Shown here piece after piece: positions 1-5,775 of a DNA stretch of 5,775 nt (its first letter is position 1; every line of letters begins with the position of its first letter). The translations under genes were made by a program, and so were the position numbers. The stretch comes from Halanaerobiaceae bacterium (lineage in GTDB: Bacteria > Bacillota_F > Halanaerobiia > Halanaerobiales > CSSED10-376): assembly GCA_003557445.1 (NCBI GenBank), contig PWOK01000291.1:1-5775 (forward strand), written 5' to 3'. Below the pieces are notes generated by a model, which was not told where the DNA came from, searched no databases, and saw nothing but the letters and a program-made list of their open reading frames with translations.

Positions 1-914
1 CTATTATTTTCAGTCAATAATTCAATAACTTTAAGGCCAACACAAGAAGCCAGAGCATTACCTGCAAAAGTTGAGGAATGATTCATGGCAAATTTTTTAT
101 TATAGGCCTTATCTGAACTGATACAGGTTCCTATTGGTATTAATCCACCTCCCAGAGCTTTAGCCAGTAAAAGAATATCAGGATTAATATTTTCATATTC
201 AAGGGCAAACATATTTCCTGTTCTACCCAGGCCGGTCTGGATTTCATCAACAATAAATAAAACACCATATTTCTGGCATAGATTTTGAGCCTGTTTAAGA
301 TAATTTTCAGGAGGAGTAATAATTCCTCCTTCACCCTGAATGGGTTCAACAATAAAAGCAGCAAAAAATTCAGGTTTACTTTCCAATTTATTTTTTAAAG
401 AATTAATATCACCAAAAGAAATATGCTCAAAATTTTCCACAGGGGCTCCAAATGAGTTCTGATATTTACTATTTCCGGTAGCTGATAGGGCCCCCAGGGT
501 TTTTCCATGAAAACTATTTCTGGCAGCAAGAATTCCAGGTCTGCCGGTGGTTGAACGGCTGAGTTTAAAGGCTGCTTCAACTGATTCAGCACCACTATTG
601 GTATAGGTAACAAATTGTAAATTATCTGGTGTGATTTCTATTAACTTTTGTGCCAGTTTTCCAGCATAATTAATAAAAGAAGGTTTTATAAGAGAAGGTG
701 TTTTTTGTTTTTGAAGATCATTTATTGTCTGCCAGATTTGTTGGTTATTATAACCAAAAGGGACAGCCCCATAATTGGCTATACAGTCCAGATATTTATT
801 ATTTTGTTCATCATATAAATAACAATCCTCTCCTTTAATAAAGTTTTTATCCATTTTGATTTTTTCCAGTAATTCTCCCAGATAGGGATTTACATATTTT
901 TTATATGGATGCAT
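1..914 (-). CDS. Class III PLP-dependent aminotransferase (acetylornithine/ornithine/putrescine type), C-terminus cut by window edge
   Basis: This is a fold-type I, PLP-dependent aminotransferase that moves an amino group, probably from an omega-amino or diamine substrate, to a 2-oxo acid in the cytosol. Reading leftwards from the ATG at 914-912, 304 codons stay open to the window edge. The family usually has 390-450 residues, so roughly a quarter is missing outside the window. Visible family marks are SGAES (107-111, cofactor phosphate), FHGKT (135-139), EPIQGEGG (190-197), VDEIQTGLGRTG (222-233, with D223 contacting the PLP ring nitrogen), the PLP-binding lysine K252 in LLAKALGGG, and HSSTFAGN (279-286). 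GGGAGG lies 6 nt before the ATG and fixes the start. An ATG at 928 is in another frame. The gene diverges from spoVS and has its own promoter, overlapped by a palindrome. Substrate cannot be fixed: acetylornithine, ornithine, putrescine or 4-aminobutyrate enzymes all share these motifs, and no pathway neighbour is in view. Confidence 0.93.
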   Translation of the reverse strand, partial: MHPYKKYVNPYLGELLEKIKMDKNFIKGEDCYLYDEQNNKYLDCIANYGAVPFGYNNQQIWQTINDLQKQKTPSLIKPSFINYAGKLAQKLIEITPDNLQFVTYTNSGAESVEAAFKLSRSTTGRPGILAARNSFHGKTLGALSATGNSKYQNSFGAPVENFEHISFGDINSLKNKLESKPEFFAAFIVEPIQGEGGIITPPENYLKQAQNLCQKYGVLFIVDEIQTGLGRTGNMFALEYENINPDILLLAKALGGGLIPIGTCISSDKAYNKKFAMNHSSTFAGNALASCVGLKVIELLTENN

Positions 915-934
915 AATAATCCTCCCATTTTTAT

Positions 935-960
935 ATATGTGTACAATAATGTGCACATAT
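935..960. promoter_or_regulatory. 26-bp imperfect palindrome, probable repressor operator
   Basis: The arms begin ATATGTGTACA and end TGTGCACATAT around a central point between 947 and 948. Of 13 base pairs, 11 match. The palindrome starts 3 bp downstream of the -10 box at 963-968 and covers the predicted start site of the minus-strand aminotransferase transcript, the usual place for a repressor of that gene. It does not look like a CtsR, CIRCE, CodY, LexA or arginine (ArgR) box. A GntR/MocR- or TetR-type dimer would fit the size, but the regulator is unknown and not encoded in the window. Confidence 0.6.
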
Positions 961-962
961 TT

Positions 963-991
963 AGTATATACAATACTGAAAAATAAATCAA
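963..991 (-). promoter_or_regulatory. Sigma-A-type promoter for the aminotransferase gene
   Basis: On the minus strand, TTGATT (986-991) and TATACT (963-968) are separated by exactly 17 bp, close to the sigma-A consensus. The predicted transcription start is near 956, giving a leader of about 40 nt that contains the GGGAGG ribosome-binding site at 921-926. The match is read directly from the sequence; use as a promoter is inferred. Confidence 0.7.
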
Positions 992-1069
992 GAGAAATGA
1001 AGTAGTTATTGGATATTCAGGGTTTTATTATAAATTTTTTAATTTTTTTTTAATTCATGCAGGGATATT

Positions 1070-1099
1070 TTGATTAATAACTAATATATATAATATAGA
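1070..1099 (+). promoter_or_regulatory. Possible spoVS promoter
   Basis: TTGATT (1070-1075) is followed 18 bp later by TATAGA (1094-1099), a plausible sigma-A match about 40 bp before the spoVS start codon. A better -10 (TATAAT, 1089-1094) sits only 13 bp from that -35, so the exact boxes are uncertain in this very AT-rich stretch. In Bacillus subtilis spoVS is read by sigma-H. An AGGGATATT stretch at 1061-1069 faintly recalls a sigma-H -35, but no matching GAAT -10 is seen. Confidence 0.35.
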
Positions 1100-1120
1100 G
1101 AAAAAACATAAAACAATTCA

Positions 1121-1126
1121 AGGAGG
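1121..1126 (+). promoter_or_regulatory. Ribosome-binding site of spoVS with long spacer
   Basis: AGGAGG lies 12 nt before the ATG at 1139, longer than the usual 6-9 nt. No in-frame start codon lies between the two, so the ATG at 1139 is the best start despite the gap. Confidence 0.75.
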
Positions 1127-1138
1127 TATCATTCTAAA

Positions 1139-1408
1139 ATGGAAGAAGTAGAAATATTAAAGGTTGCAGCTAATTCCAGCCCTAATTCGGTAGCAGGGGC
1201 CCTGGCAGGCGTTTTAAGGGAAAATGGTAAAGCAGAATTGCAGGCTATTGGTGCTGGAGCGTTAAATCAGGCTGTTAAAGCAGTAGCAATTGCCAGAGGA
1301 TTTGTAGCTCCCAGTGGAATTGATTTAATTTGTATTCCTGCTTTTACTGATATCGAAATTGATGGAGAAGAAAGGACAGCCATTAAGTTGATTGTTCAAC
1401 CAAGATAG
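1139..1408 (+). CDS. spoVS: Stage V sporulation protein S (SpoVS)
   Basis: SpoVS is a small cytosolic protein with an Alba-like fold, thought to bind nucleic acid. In Bacillus subtilis it affects spore coat and cortex formation and septation. Its biochemical activity is unsettled. The 89 residues cover the whole family, which is typically about 86 residues. The hallmark blocks SSPNSVAGALAGVLRE, AIGAGALNQAVKAVAIARGF, APSGIDLICIPAFTD and DGEERTAIKLIV are all intact and almost invariant. Compared with the usual MEVLKV-type start, the N-terminus has about three extra residues (MEEVEILKV). The gene stands alone: divergent from the aminotransferase and followed by an AT-rich gap, then a tRNA with its own promoter. 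No GC-rich terminator is evident after the stop. The family occurs beyond spore formers, for example in Deinococcus-Thermus, so presence does not prove sporulation. Confidence 0.97.
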   Translation: MEEVEILKVAANSSPNSVAGALAGVLRENGKAELQAIGAGALNQAVKAVAIARGFVAPSGIDLICIPAFTDIEIDGEERTAIKLIVQPR

Positions 1409-1542
1409 TATATTATTTTTATTATATCCGGAGAGGCAATTATATGTTTAAAAGAAAAAATAATTAATATTATGAATTTTAAATATAATTGTCTGCTCCC
1501 TTTTTATTTTAAAAAAAAATTATATTATAGCTTTTTAATTAC

Positions 1543-1571
1543 TTGACAACTAATTAATGATATGCTAAGAT
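1543..1571 (+). promoter_or_regulatory. Strong sigma-A promoter of tRNA-Leu
   Basis: A perfect TTGACA -35 (1543-1548), a 17-bp spacer and TAAGAT -10 (1566-1571) preceded by TGC (extended -10) give a near-consensus promoter. The predicted start near 1578 lies about 17 nt before the mature tRNA, as expected for a short leader removed by RNase P. The rest of the preceding gap (1409-1542) holds AT-rich sequence, a 7-residue mini-ORF and a weak AT-only inverted repeat (1482-1490 with 1518-1526). Confidence 0.85.
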
Positions 1572-1594
1572 TATAGATGCTTTGGGAAGAATGA

Positions 1595-1680
1595 GCGAAG
1601 GTGGCGGAACTGGCAGACGCGCTAGACTTAGGATCTAGTGGGTTTATCCCGTGCGGGTTCGAGTCCCGCCTTTCGCACCA
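1595..1680 (+). tRNA. tRNA-Leu, anticodon UAG
   Basis: The 86-nt gene folds as a class II tRNA. The acceptor arm GCGAAGG pairs with CTTTCGC (one G-U pair at 6:67). The anticodon stem CTAGA/TCTAG encloses the loop CTTAGGA with anticodon TAG, which reads CUA and other CUN leucine codons. A long variable arm with a GGG/CCC stem is typical of tRNA-Leu, and the T arm is GCGGG-TTCGAGT-CCCGC. The terminal CCA is encoded (1678-1680). It is a single-tRNA transcription unit with its own promoter. No integrase or duplicated tRNA 3' end is seen nearby, so it shows no sign of serving as an attachment site. Confidence 0.98.
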
Positions 1681-1698
1681 TAATTAATTATTAGATAA

Positions 1699-1735
1699 CC
1701 CCGAGATTGGTCTTTAGGCCAGGTCGGGGATTATT
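1699..1735 (+). terminator. GC-rich hairpin after tRNA-Leu, probable terminator
   Basis: CCCCGA (1699-1704) pairs with TCGGGG (1724-1729), and inside it TGGTC (1708-1712) pairs with GGCCA (1717-1721) around a TTTA loop. It is by far the most GC-rich spot in this gap and begins 19 nt after the tRNA, so it probably ends that transcript. The trailing ATTATT is a poor T tract, so termination may be incomplete. A structured tig leader is the alternative. Confidence 0.55.
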
Positions 1736-1798
1736 AACATATTAAACATAAAGAAGCTGTATCAGAAAAATGAGAATAACATAATAACCAGTAAAAGT

Positions 1799-1804
1799 AG
1801 GAGG
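1799..1804 (+). promoter_or_regulatory. Ribosome-binding site of tig with long spacer
   Basis: AGGAGG stands 12 nt before the ATG at 1817. No in-frame ATG, GTG or TTG lies in between; the TTG at 1812 is out of frame. The start is supported by the alignment of the N-terminus with the family. I see no convincing promoter between the hairpin at 1699-1729 and this site. Confidence 0.75.
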
Positions 1805-1816
1805 TATATATTTGTT

Positions 1817-3097
1817 ATGGAAGTTACAAAAAAAGATGTTGAAGGTAATAATCTTAAACTAACAATTGAAGTTGAAAAAGAAAAAGTAGATGAGGTACTA
1901 AATAAGGCCTATAAAAAGGTGGTTAAAGAAGTATCGGTTCCCGGATTTAGAAAGGGTAAGGTACCAAGAACTGTACTGGAAGCTAAATATGGAAAAGAAG
2001 TACTGTATAAAGATGCTCTTGATATATTGATACCGGAAGCCTATAGTTCAGCAATATCTGATATTGATGAAGAACCTATTTCAAGACCGGAAATTGAAGA
2101 TTATTATTTTGAAAAAGGAGAAAAAGCAACTATTACTGCAGCGGTTGAAATTATGCCTGAAGTTGAATTGGGAGCATATACAGATCTGGGAGTTGAAAAA
2201 GAAGAAGTTAATGTAGAGGAAAAAGAAATAAACGAACATCTTGAAAGATATCAGCAGCAAAACAGTCGTCTTGAGTTAAGTGATAAAGAAACCATTGAAG
2301 AAGGAGATATTGCTGTTGTAGATTATGAAGGTACAAAGGATGGAGAGGCTTTTGCAGGTGGTAGTGCTGAGGAATATAATCTGGAAATTGGTTCAGGACA
2401 ATTTATTCCTGGGTTTGAAGAAAAATTGATTGGAGAAAAAGTTGGATCAGAAATAAATTTTGATATAGATTTTCCTGAAGATTATCAGGCAGAAGATCTT
2501 GCTGGAGAAACAGTTAATTTTAAAGTGAAAATCAATGAAATTAAAGAAAAAGTTGTTCCAGAGCTAAATGATGATTTTGCAAAAGATGTAAGTGATTTTG
2601 AGACTATTGATGAATTAAAAAATGATCTTGAAGATAAAATAAAAGAACAGAAAACAAATCAAATAAACAATGAATATGAAAACAAGATACTTGATGAAAT
2701 AGCAAAAACAACAGAAATAGAAATACCGGAAACTCTAATAGAAAATGAACTTGAAAATATGTTTAGAAACTTTTCTTTTAGTTTATCCAGACAGGGTATG
2801 AAAGTAGAGGACTATTTTGAATACAGTGGCCAGGATAAAGAAACCTGGAAAGATGAAAATTATGAGAAAGCATTAAAAAATGTTAGAGATAATTTAATTC
2901 TAAAAGAGATTGCCCAAAAAGAAGAAATAGAAGTTTCAGATGATGATATTGAGGACAAAATAGCTGAAATGGCTGAAAACAGTGAAATGTATACTGAAGA
3001 AATCAAAAAACATTTAACAAAACAGGGTCAGATTGAAAACCTGAAAGCAAATCTTAAAATAGAAAAAACGTTAGATTTTTTAAAAGACAACAACTAA
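1817..3097 (+). CDS. tig: Trigger factor, ribosome-associated chaperone and prolyl isomerase
   Basis: Trigger factor docks at the ribosome exit tunnel, shields nascent chains and isomerises peptidyl-prolyl bonds. The 426-residue length is normal (Escherichia coli 432). The N-terminal ribosome-binding domain (about 1-145) has the signature GFRKGKVPR at 43-51, with F44-R45-K46 at the standard ribosomal-contact position. The FKBP-type isomerase domain runs from about 163 to 245, with YNLEIGSGQFIPGFEEKLIG at 187-206. The helical C-terminal chaperone domain fills the rest. The protein is very rich in Glu, Asp and Lys, consistent with a salt-adapted or AT-rich host, though trigger factors are acidic in general. 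It is first in a tig-clpP-clpX run; the stop is 50 bp before clpP with no terminator between them. No CtsR-like or CIRCE sequence is seen upstream, so heat-shock control through those repressors is not supported here. Confidence 0.99.
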   Translation: MEVTKKDVEGNNLKLTIEVEKEKVDEVLNKAYKKVVKEVSVPGFRKGKVPRTVLEAKYGKEVLYKDALDILIPEAYSSAISDIDEEPISRPEIEDYYFEKGEKATITAAVEIMPEVELGAYTDLGVEKEEVNVEEKEINEHLERYQQQNSRLELSDKETIEEGDIAVVDYEGTKDGEAFAGGSAEEYNLEIGSGQFIPGFEEKLIGEKVGSEINFDIDFPEDYQAEDLAGETVNFKVKINEIKEKVVPELNDDFAKDVSDFETIDELKNDLEDKIKEQKTNQINNEYENKILDEIAKTTEIEIPETLIENELENMFRNFSFSLSRQGMKVEDYFEYSGQDKETWKDENYEKALKNVRDNLILKEIAQKEEIEVSDDDIEDKIAEMAENSEMYTEEIKKHLTKQGQIENLKANLKIEKTLDFLKDNN

Positions 3098-3147
3098 CCT
3101 TTTAAAAAAAGATATTTAGGGAATAATTAATAAAGGAGGAAATTAAT

Positions 3148-3744
3148 ATGTCAGGTTTAATACCAATGGTTGTAAAGCAGACAAATCGTGGTGAACGTTC
3201 CTATGATATTTATTCTAGACTACTTGAAGATAGAATTATTTTTCTGGGAAGTCAGGTAACAGATCAACTGGCAAATCTTGTTATAGCTCAACTATTATAT
3301 CTGGAAGCAGATGATCCTGATTCTGATATTAACATATATATTAATAGTCCGGGGGGATCAGTTACTGCAGCCTTAGCAATGTATGATACTATTCAGTATA
3401 TTAAACCGGATGTTGTAACTATTTGTATGGGTCAGGCAGCCAGTGCCGGTGCATTACTGCTTGCCAGTGGGACAGCAGGAAAACGTTATGGACTTCCCTA
3501 TTCAAGGGTTATGATTCACCAACCAGCAGGTGGAGTTCAGGGTAAGGCTGATGACGCAGAAGTTCATATAAAAGAATTATTGAGAATCAGAGAAACCTTA
3601 AATGAAATATTAAGCAACCATACCAATCGTACCAAGGAACAAATAGAAAAGGATATAGAGAAAGATTATTTTATGACTGCAGAGGAAGCACTGGATTATG
3701 GAATTATTGATGAAATATTAACCAAGAATAAACTTGATGAGTAA
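3148..3744 (+). CDS. clpP: ATP-dependent Clp protease, proteolytic subunit ClpP
   Basis: ClpP is a serine peptidase that assembles into a two-ring, 14-subunit chamber in the cytosol and degrades proteins fed in by AAA+ unfoldases such as ClpX. All 198 residues are present (family about 195-207). The catalytic triad is S99 in [12 protein letters not shown]124 in MIHQPAGG, and D173 in KDYFM. The oxyanion region SPGGSV is at 67-72. The N-terminus ([20 protein letters not shown]) has the usual short segment that is trimmed in many ClpPs and forms the axial loop. A strong AAGGAGG lies 8 nt before the ATG. The gene sits between tig and clpX, with only 21 bp to clpX, so coordinated expression with its partner unfoldase is expected. 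Nothing unusual is seen in active-site residues. Confidence 0.99.
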   Translation: MSGLIPMVVKQTNRGERSYDIYSRLLEDRIIFLGSQVTDQLANLVIAQLLYLEADDPDSDINIYINSPGGSVTAALAMYDTIQYIKPDVVTICMGQAASAGALLLASGTAGKRYGLPYSRVMIHQPAGGVQGKADDAEVHIKELLRIRETLNEILSNHTNRTKEQIEKDIEKDYFMTAEEALDYGIIDEILTKNKLDE

Positions 3745-3765
3745 TATATATTTAGAGGTGATAAA

Positions 3766-5016
3766 ATGTTTAAGTTTGGTGAGGAAAAAGGGCAATTAAA
3801 ATGTTCCTTTTGTGGAAAATCACAGGAACAGGTAAGAAAACTGGTTGCCGGTCCTGGAGTCTATATTTGTGATGAATGTATAGAACTCTGTAATGAAATC
3901 ATAGAAGAAGAATTAAATGAAGATATTGAGTTTAGTGTTCAGAATATCCCTAAACCAAGGGAGATAAAAAATATACTTGATGATTATGTTGTTGGTCAGC
4001 AACGGGCAAAAAAATCACTTTCTGTTGCTGTTTATAATCATTATAAACGGGTAAATTCTGATATGAAAATAGATGAAGTTGAATTACAGAAAAGTAATAT
4101 ATTGATGGTAGGTCCTACAGGATGTGGGAAAACCCTGCTGGCTCAAACACTGGCCAGAATTCTGGATGTACCCTTTGCCATAACAGATGCCACTTCTTTA
4201 ACAGAAGCCGGTTATGTGGGTGAAGATGTAGAAAATATCTTATTAAAATTAATTCAGGCAGCTGATTATGATGTTGAAAAAGCAGAAAAAGGAATTATTT
4301 ATGTTGATGAGATTGATAAAATAGCCCGTAAATCAGAAAATCCCTCTATAACCAGGGATGTTTCCGGTGAAGGTGTACAGCAGGCTTTATTAAAAATAAT
4401 TGAAGGAACCGAAGCCAGTGTACCTCCTCAGGGAGGAAGAAAACATCCTCATCAGGAATTTATTCAAATAGACACAACCAATATTTTATTTATAGCCGGT
4501 GGTGCTTTTGATGATATAGATAATATTATTAAAGGCAGAATATCTGAAAAAGTAATGGGTTTTGGAGCAGATATCAAAACAAGTAAAGAGAGTGAAAATA
4601 TAGGTGAGGTATTAAAACATATTCTTCCGGAGGATCTGTTACATTATGGTTTAATTCCAGAATTTATTGGAAGAATGCCTGTTTTAGTCACTTTAGATGA
4701 ACTGGTAGAAGAGGATTTAATAGAAATCCTTACAGAACCCAGAAATGCCCTGGTAAAACAGTACAAGAAATTCTTTGAAATGGATGATGTTAAGCTGGAA
4801 TTTACACCTGAAGCCCTATCAGAGATTGCCAAAAAAGCATTAACCAGGAATACAGGGGCCCGTGGTTTAAGATCAGTAATGGAGGAATCAATTCTGGAGA
4901 TCATGTATGATATACCATCAAAACCGGAAATTGATAAATGTATTATAACCCCGGAAGTAATAAAGAATAATAAAAGGCCGGAATTAATTATGAAGGAAAA
5001 AGAAGAAACGGCTTAA
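3766..5016 (+). CDS. clpX: ATP-dependent Clp protease ATP-binding subunit ClpX
   Basis: ClpX is the hexameric AAA+ unfoldase that recognises tagged or specific substrates, unfolds them and threads them into ClpP. The 416-residue protein is full length. The N-terminal zinc-binding domain has C13, C16, C35 and C38. Walker A is GPTGCGKT (116-123; cysteine in place of the commoner serine). The pore loop is GYVGED (149-154), Walker B is IIYVDEID (177-184; D181, E182), the arginine finger is R303 in FIGRMPV, and sensor 2 is R369 in GARGLR. The ClpP-docking loop is present at 264-266 as MGF, where IGF or LGF is more usual, so ClpP interaction is expected to be kept. AGAGGTGAT at 3754-3762 is the ribosome-binding site. 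A strong terminator follows the stop, making this the last gene of the tig-clpP-clpX unit; lon, often next in Firmicutes, is absent from this position. Confidence 0.99.
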   Translation: MFKFGEEKGQLKCSFCGKSQEQVRKLVAGPGVYICDECIELCNEIIEEELNEDIEFSVQNIPKPREIKNILDDYVVGQQRAKKSLSVAVYNHYKRVNSDMKIDEVELQKSNILMVGPTGCGKTLLAQTLARILDVPFAITDATSLTEAGYVGEDVENILLKLIQAADYDVEKAEKGIIYVDEIDKIARKSENPSITRDVSGEGVQQALLKIIEGTEASVPPQGGRKHPHQEFIQIDTTNILFIAGGAFDDIDNIIKGRISEKVMGFGADIKTSKESENIGEVLKHILPEDLLHYGLIPEFIGRMPVLVTLDELVEEDLIEILTEPRNALVKQYKKFFEMDDVKLEFTPEALSEIAKKALTRNTGARGLRSVMEESILEIMYDIPSKPEIDKCIITPEVIKNNKRPELIMKEKEETA

Positions 5017-5039
5017 AATATAAAAAAAAGAAGCAAACA

Positions 5040-5074
5040 GGGAATACCAGCAAGATTGGTATTTCCTTTTTTTT
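5040..5074 (+). terminator. Intrinsic terminator of the tig-clpP-clpX unit
   Basis: A 10-bp stem (GGGAATACCA, 5040-5049, with TGGTATTTCC, 5057-5066; one G-U pair) around the loop GCAAGAT is followed directly by eight T residues (5067-5074), 23 bp after the clpX stop. A run of eight A residues at 5022-5029 lies to the left, so the same hairpin could weakly stop leftward transcripts from the convergent membrane-protein gene. Confidence 0.92.
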
Positions 5075-5121
5075 CGACATATTTCGGGAGGTGCCTGGCA
5101 CCTGTCGGATTTTGTCGGATT
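5075..5121. repeat. Small palindromic REP-like element with tandem 10-bp repeat
   Basis: The core is a perfect palindrome AGGTGCC-T-GGCACCT at 5089-5103. It is flanked on the left by CGACA (5075-5079) and on the right by TGTCGGATT twice in tandem (5103-5111 and 5113-5121), whose TGTCG is the inverse of the left CGACA. GGAG (5087-5090) leads into the palindrome, recalling the GTAG/GGAG tetranucleotide at the foot of REP hairpins mobilised by REP-associated tyrosine transposases. From memory, GGTGCCTGGCACC-type palindromes recur in many Firmicutes genomes. No transposase gene is in the window, so the class is inferred from form and position between convergent genes. Confidence 0.5.
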
Positions 5122-5131
5122 AAAGTTTTTC

Positions 5132-5775
5132 TCAGGCCCAGCCTCTGACAAGAGAGGATATTCCTTTAAGAATAAATCCTCCAGCAACCCAGTAATAAAC
5201 TGTCCAGGGATGAAATAAAACAAATATTGATATGAAAACAAATAAAACCCCAGTAAAAGCCAGACTTATCCGTTCAGTCCTGGTCATTTTATCACTTACA
5301 TTATCTATAATTTTAAATAGTTTTTGATTGGAAACAAAAGGAGAAGGTGTTTGTTTTTTTAAATTGTTTTTTACTTCTTTCCAGAAATAAGGGAAATATA
5401 TTATGTTTAAAAAAATTCCTCCTAAAAACAAACTTAATGTATAGGAAAGACTTGACCAATAATCACCCCAGGTTAAAAGTAAACCTATTTCATCCATAAA
5501 TAATCCCAAACCAATTCCATACAATACAGCAATTTGTTTTTTTGAAATATAATTTGTTCCCACAATAGAAAGCCAGCCGGCAATTGTTATAAATGCAATT
5601 CCAAAATAAAAATGATGTATATGATAACCAAATAAAATTAAATTGGTACCAATATAAAAGTCCAGTTCTCCAGCTTTGGCCGCCATTGAAGCAGGACTTC
5701 CTGAAGAACCGGCAATTATTACAGCCAATCTAATAAAAAGAAAAGAAAGCCAATAGGAAATTGTTATCAAAAAGA
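5132..5775 (-). CDS. Unrecognised multi-pass membrane protein with HxHH and DE motifs, start probably outside the window
   Basis: I do not recognise the family. Reading leftwards, the frame is open from the window edge to a TGA at 5134-5132. The first possible start is a TTG at 5770, without a visible ribosome-binding site, so the true start is likely further right. Numbering from that TTG gives 212 residues with about five or six hydrophobic spans (near 5-21, 43-70, 79-100, 107-130, 168-187 and 190-207), a cytoplasmic-membrane protein. Two features stand out: YHIHHFYFG at 49-57 and FMDEIG at 91-96, each within or next to a membrane span. Paired His and acidic residues of this kind can bind a metal, but that is inference. 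A charged stretch at 131-167 (KEVKNNLKK, DKMTRTER) probably forms a soluble loop. The gene converges on clpX; its own terminator is not obvious beyond the shared hairpin at 5040-5066. It is real rather than a chance frame because of its length and membrane pattern. Confidence 0.82.
   Translation of the reverse strand, partial: FLITISYWLSFLFIRLAVIIAGSSGSPASMAAKAGELDFYIGTNLILFGYHIHHFYFGIAFITIAGWLSIVGTNYISKKQIAVLYGIGLGLFMDEIGLLLTWGDYWSSLSYTLSLFLGGIFLNIIYFPYFWKEVKNNLKKQTPSPFVSNQKLFKIIDNVSDKMTRTERISLAFTGVLFVFISIFVLFHPWTVYYWVAGGFILKGISSLVRGWA

Noticed and set aside
140..613. Two short minus-strand open frames (140-364 and 395-613) inside the aminotransferase region
   Set aside because: They lie in a different frame of the aminotransferase, which shows all its family motifs across the same stretch. 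Their Leu/Ile-rich translations match no family.
1482..1526. Inverted repeat AATATAATT/AATTATATT before the tRNA promoter as a spoVS terminator
   Set aside because: The arms are purely A/T and 27 nt apart, so the stem would be weak, and such matches are expected by chance in this AT-rich stretch.
1595..1735. tRNA-Leu as an integration site for a mobile element
   Set aside because: No repeat of the tRNA 3' end, integrase or phage-like gene is seen; housekeeping genes follow directly.
1699..1816. Riboswitch or T-box leader before tig
   Set aside because: Only one hairpin is present. No T-box TGGN motif in a suitable structure and no known riboswitch core was recognised.
4644..4904. Minus-strand open frame of 86 codons
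   Set aside because: It lies entirely antisense to conserved clpX sequence (arginine-finger to sensor-2 region) and has no ribosome-binding site.
4984..5241. Minus-strand open frame of 85 codons
   Set aside because: It runs across the clpX end, the terminator and the palindromic element and overlaps the membrane-protein gene in another frame. The composition is what those low-complexity stretches would give by chance.

Overview
The window is AT-rich and looks like core chromosome from a low-GC, anaerobic Firmicutes-type bacterium. The pointers are strong GGAGG ribosome-binding sites, sigma-A-type promoters, a Clostridia-style spoVS, and the tig-clpP-clpX gene order. The acidic, Glu/Lys-rich trigger factor and overall protein style suggest the Halanaerobiales, but that placement is an impression from sequence style, not a search result.

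Layout, left to right. Positions 1-914 (minus strand) hold most of a PLP-dependent class III aminotransferase whose C-terminus lies beyond the window edge. Its promoter reads leftwards, and a 26-bp imperfect palindrome covers the predicted transcription start, which suggests an operator for an unidentified repressor. The 224-bp divergent gap (915-1138) leads to spoVS on the plus strand. A short AT-rich spacer holding only a 7-residue mini-ORF follows. Next is a tRNA-Leu(UAG) gene with its own near-consensus promoter and a GC-rich downstream hairpin.

Positions 1817-5016 carry tig, clpP and clpX in one direction, with gaps of 50 and 21 bp, so they are probably co-transcribed. Together they encode a ribosome-associated folding chaperone and the ClpXP protease, covering nascent-chain folding and ATP-dependent protein turnover. 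All catalytic and nucleotide-binding residues are present. No CtsR or CIRCE heat-shock operator is visible upstream of tig. A strong intrinsic terminator follows clpX, and no lon gene follows in the same direction.

Between that terminator and a convergent minus-strand gene lies a small palindromic element (about 5075-5121) with a tandem 10-bp repeat. It resembles the dispersed REP-like palindromes of many Firmicutes. The last gene (5132 to the right edge, minus strand) encodes an unrecognised multi-pass membrane protein with a His-x-His-His motif and an Asp-Glu pair. I see no defence system, CRISPR array or large mobile element. The points most worth follow-up are the operator, the REP-like palindrome and the His-rich membrane protein.
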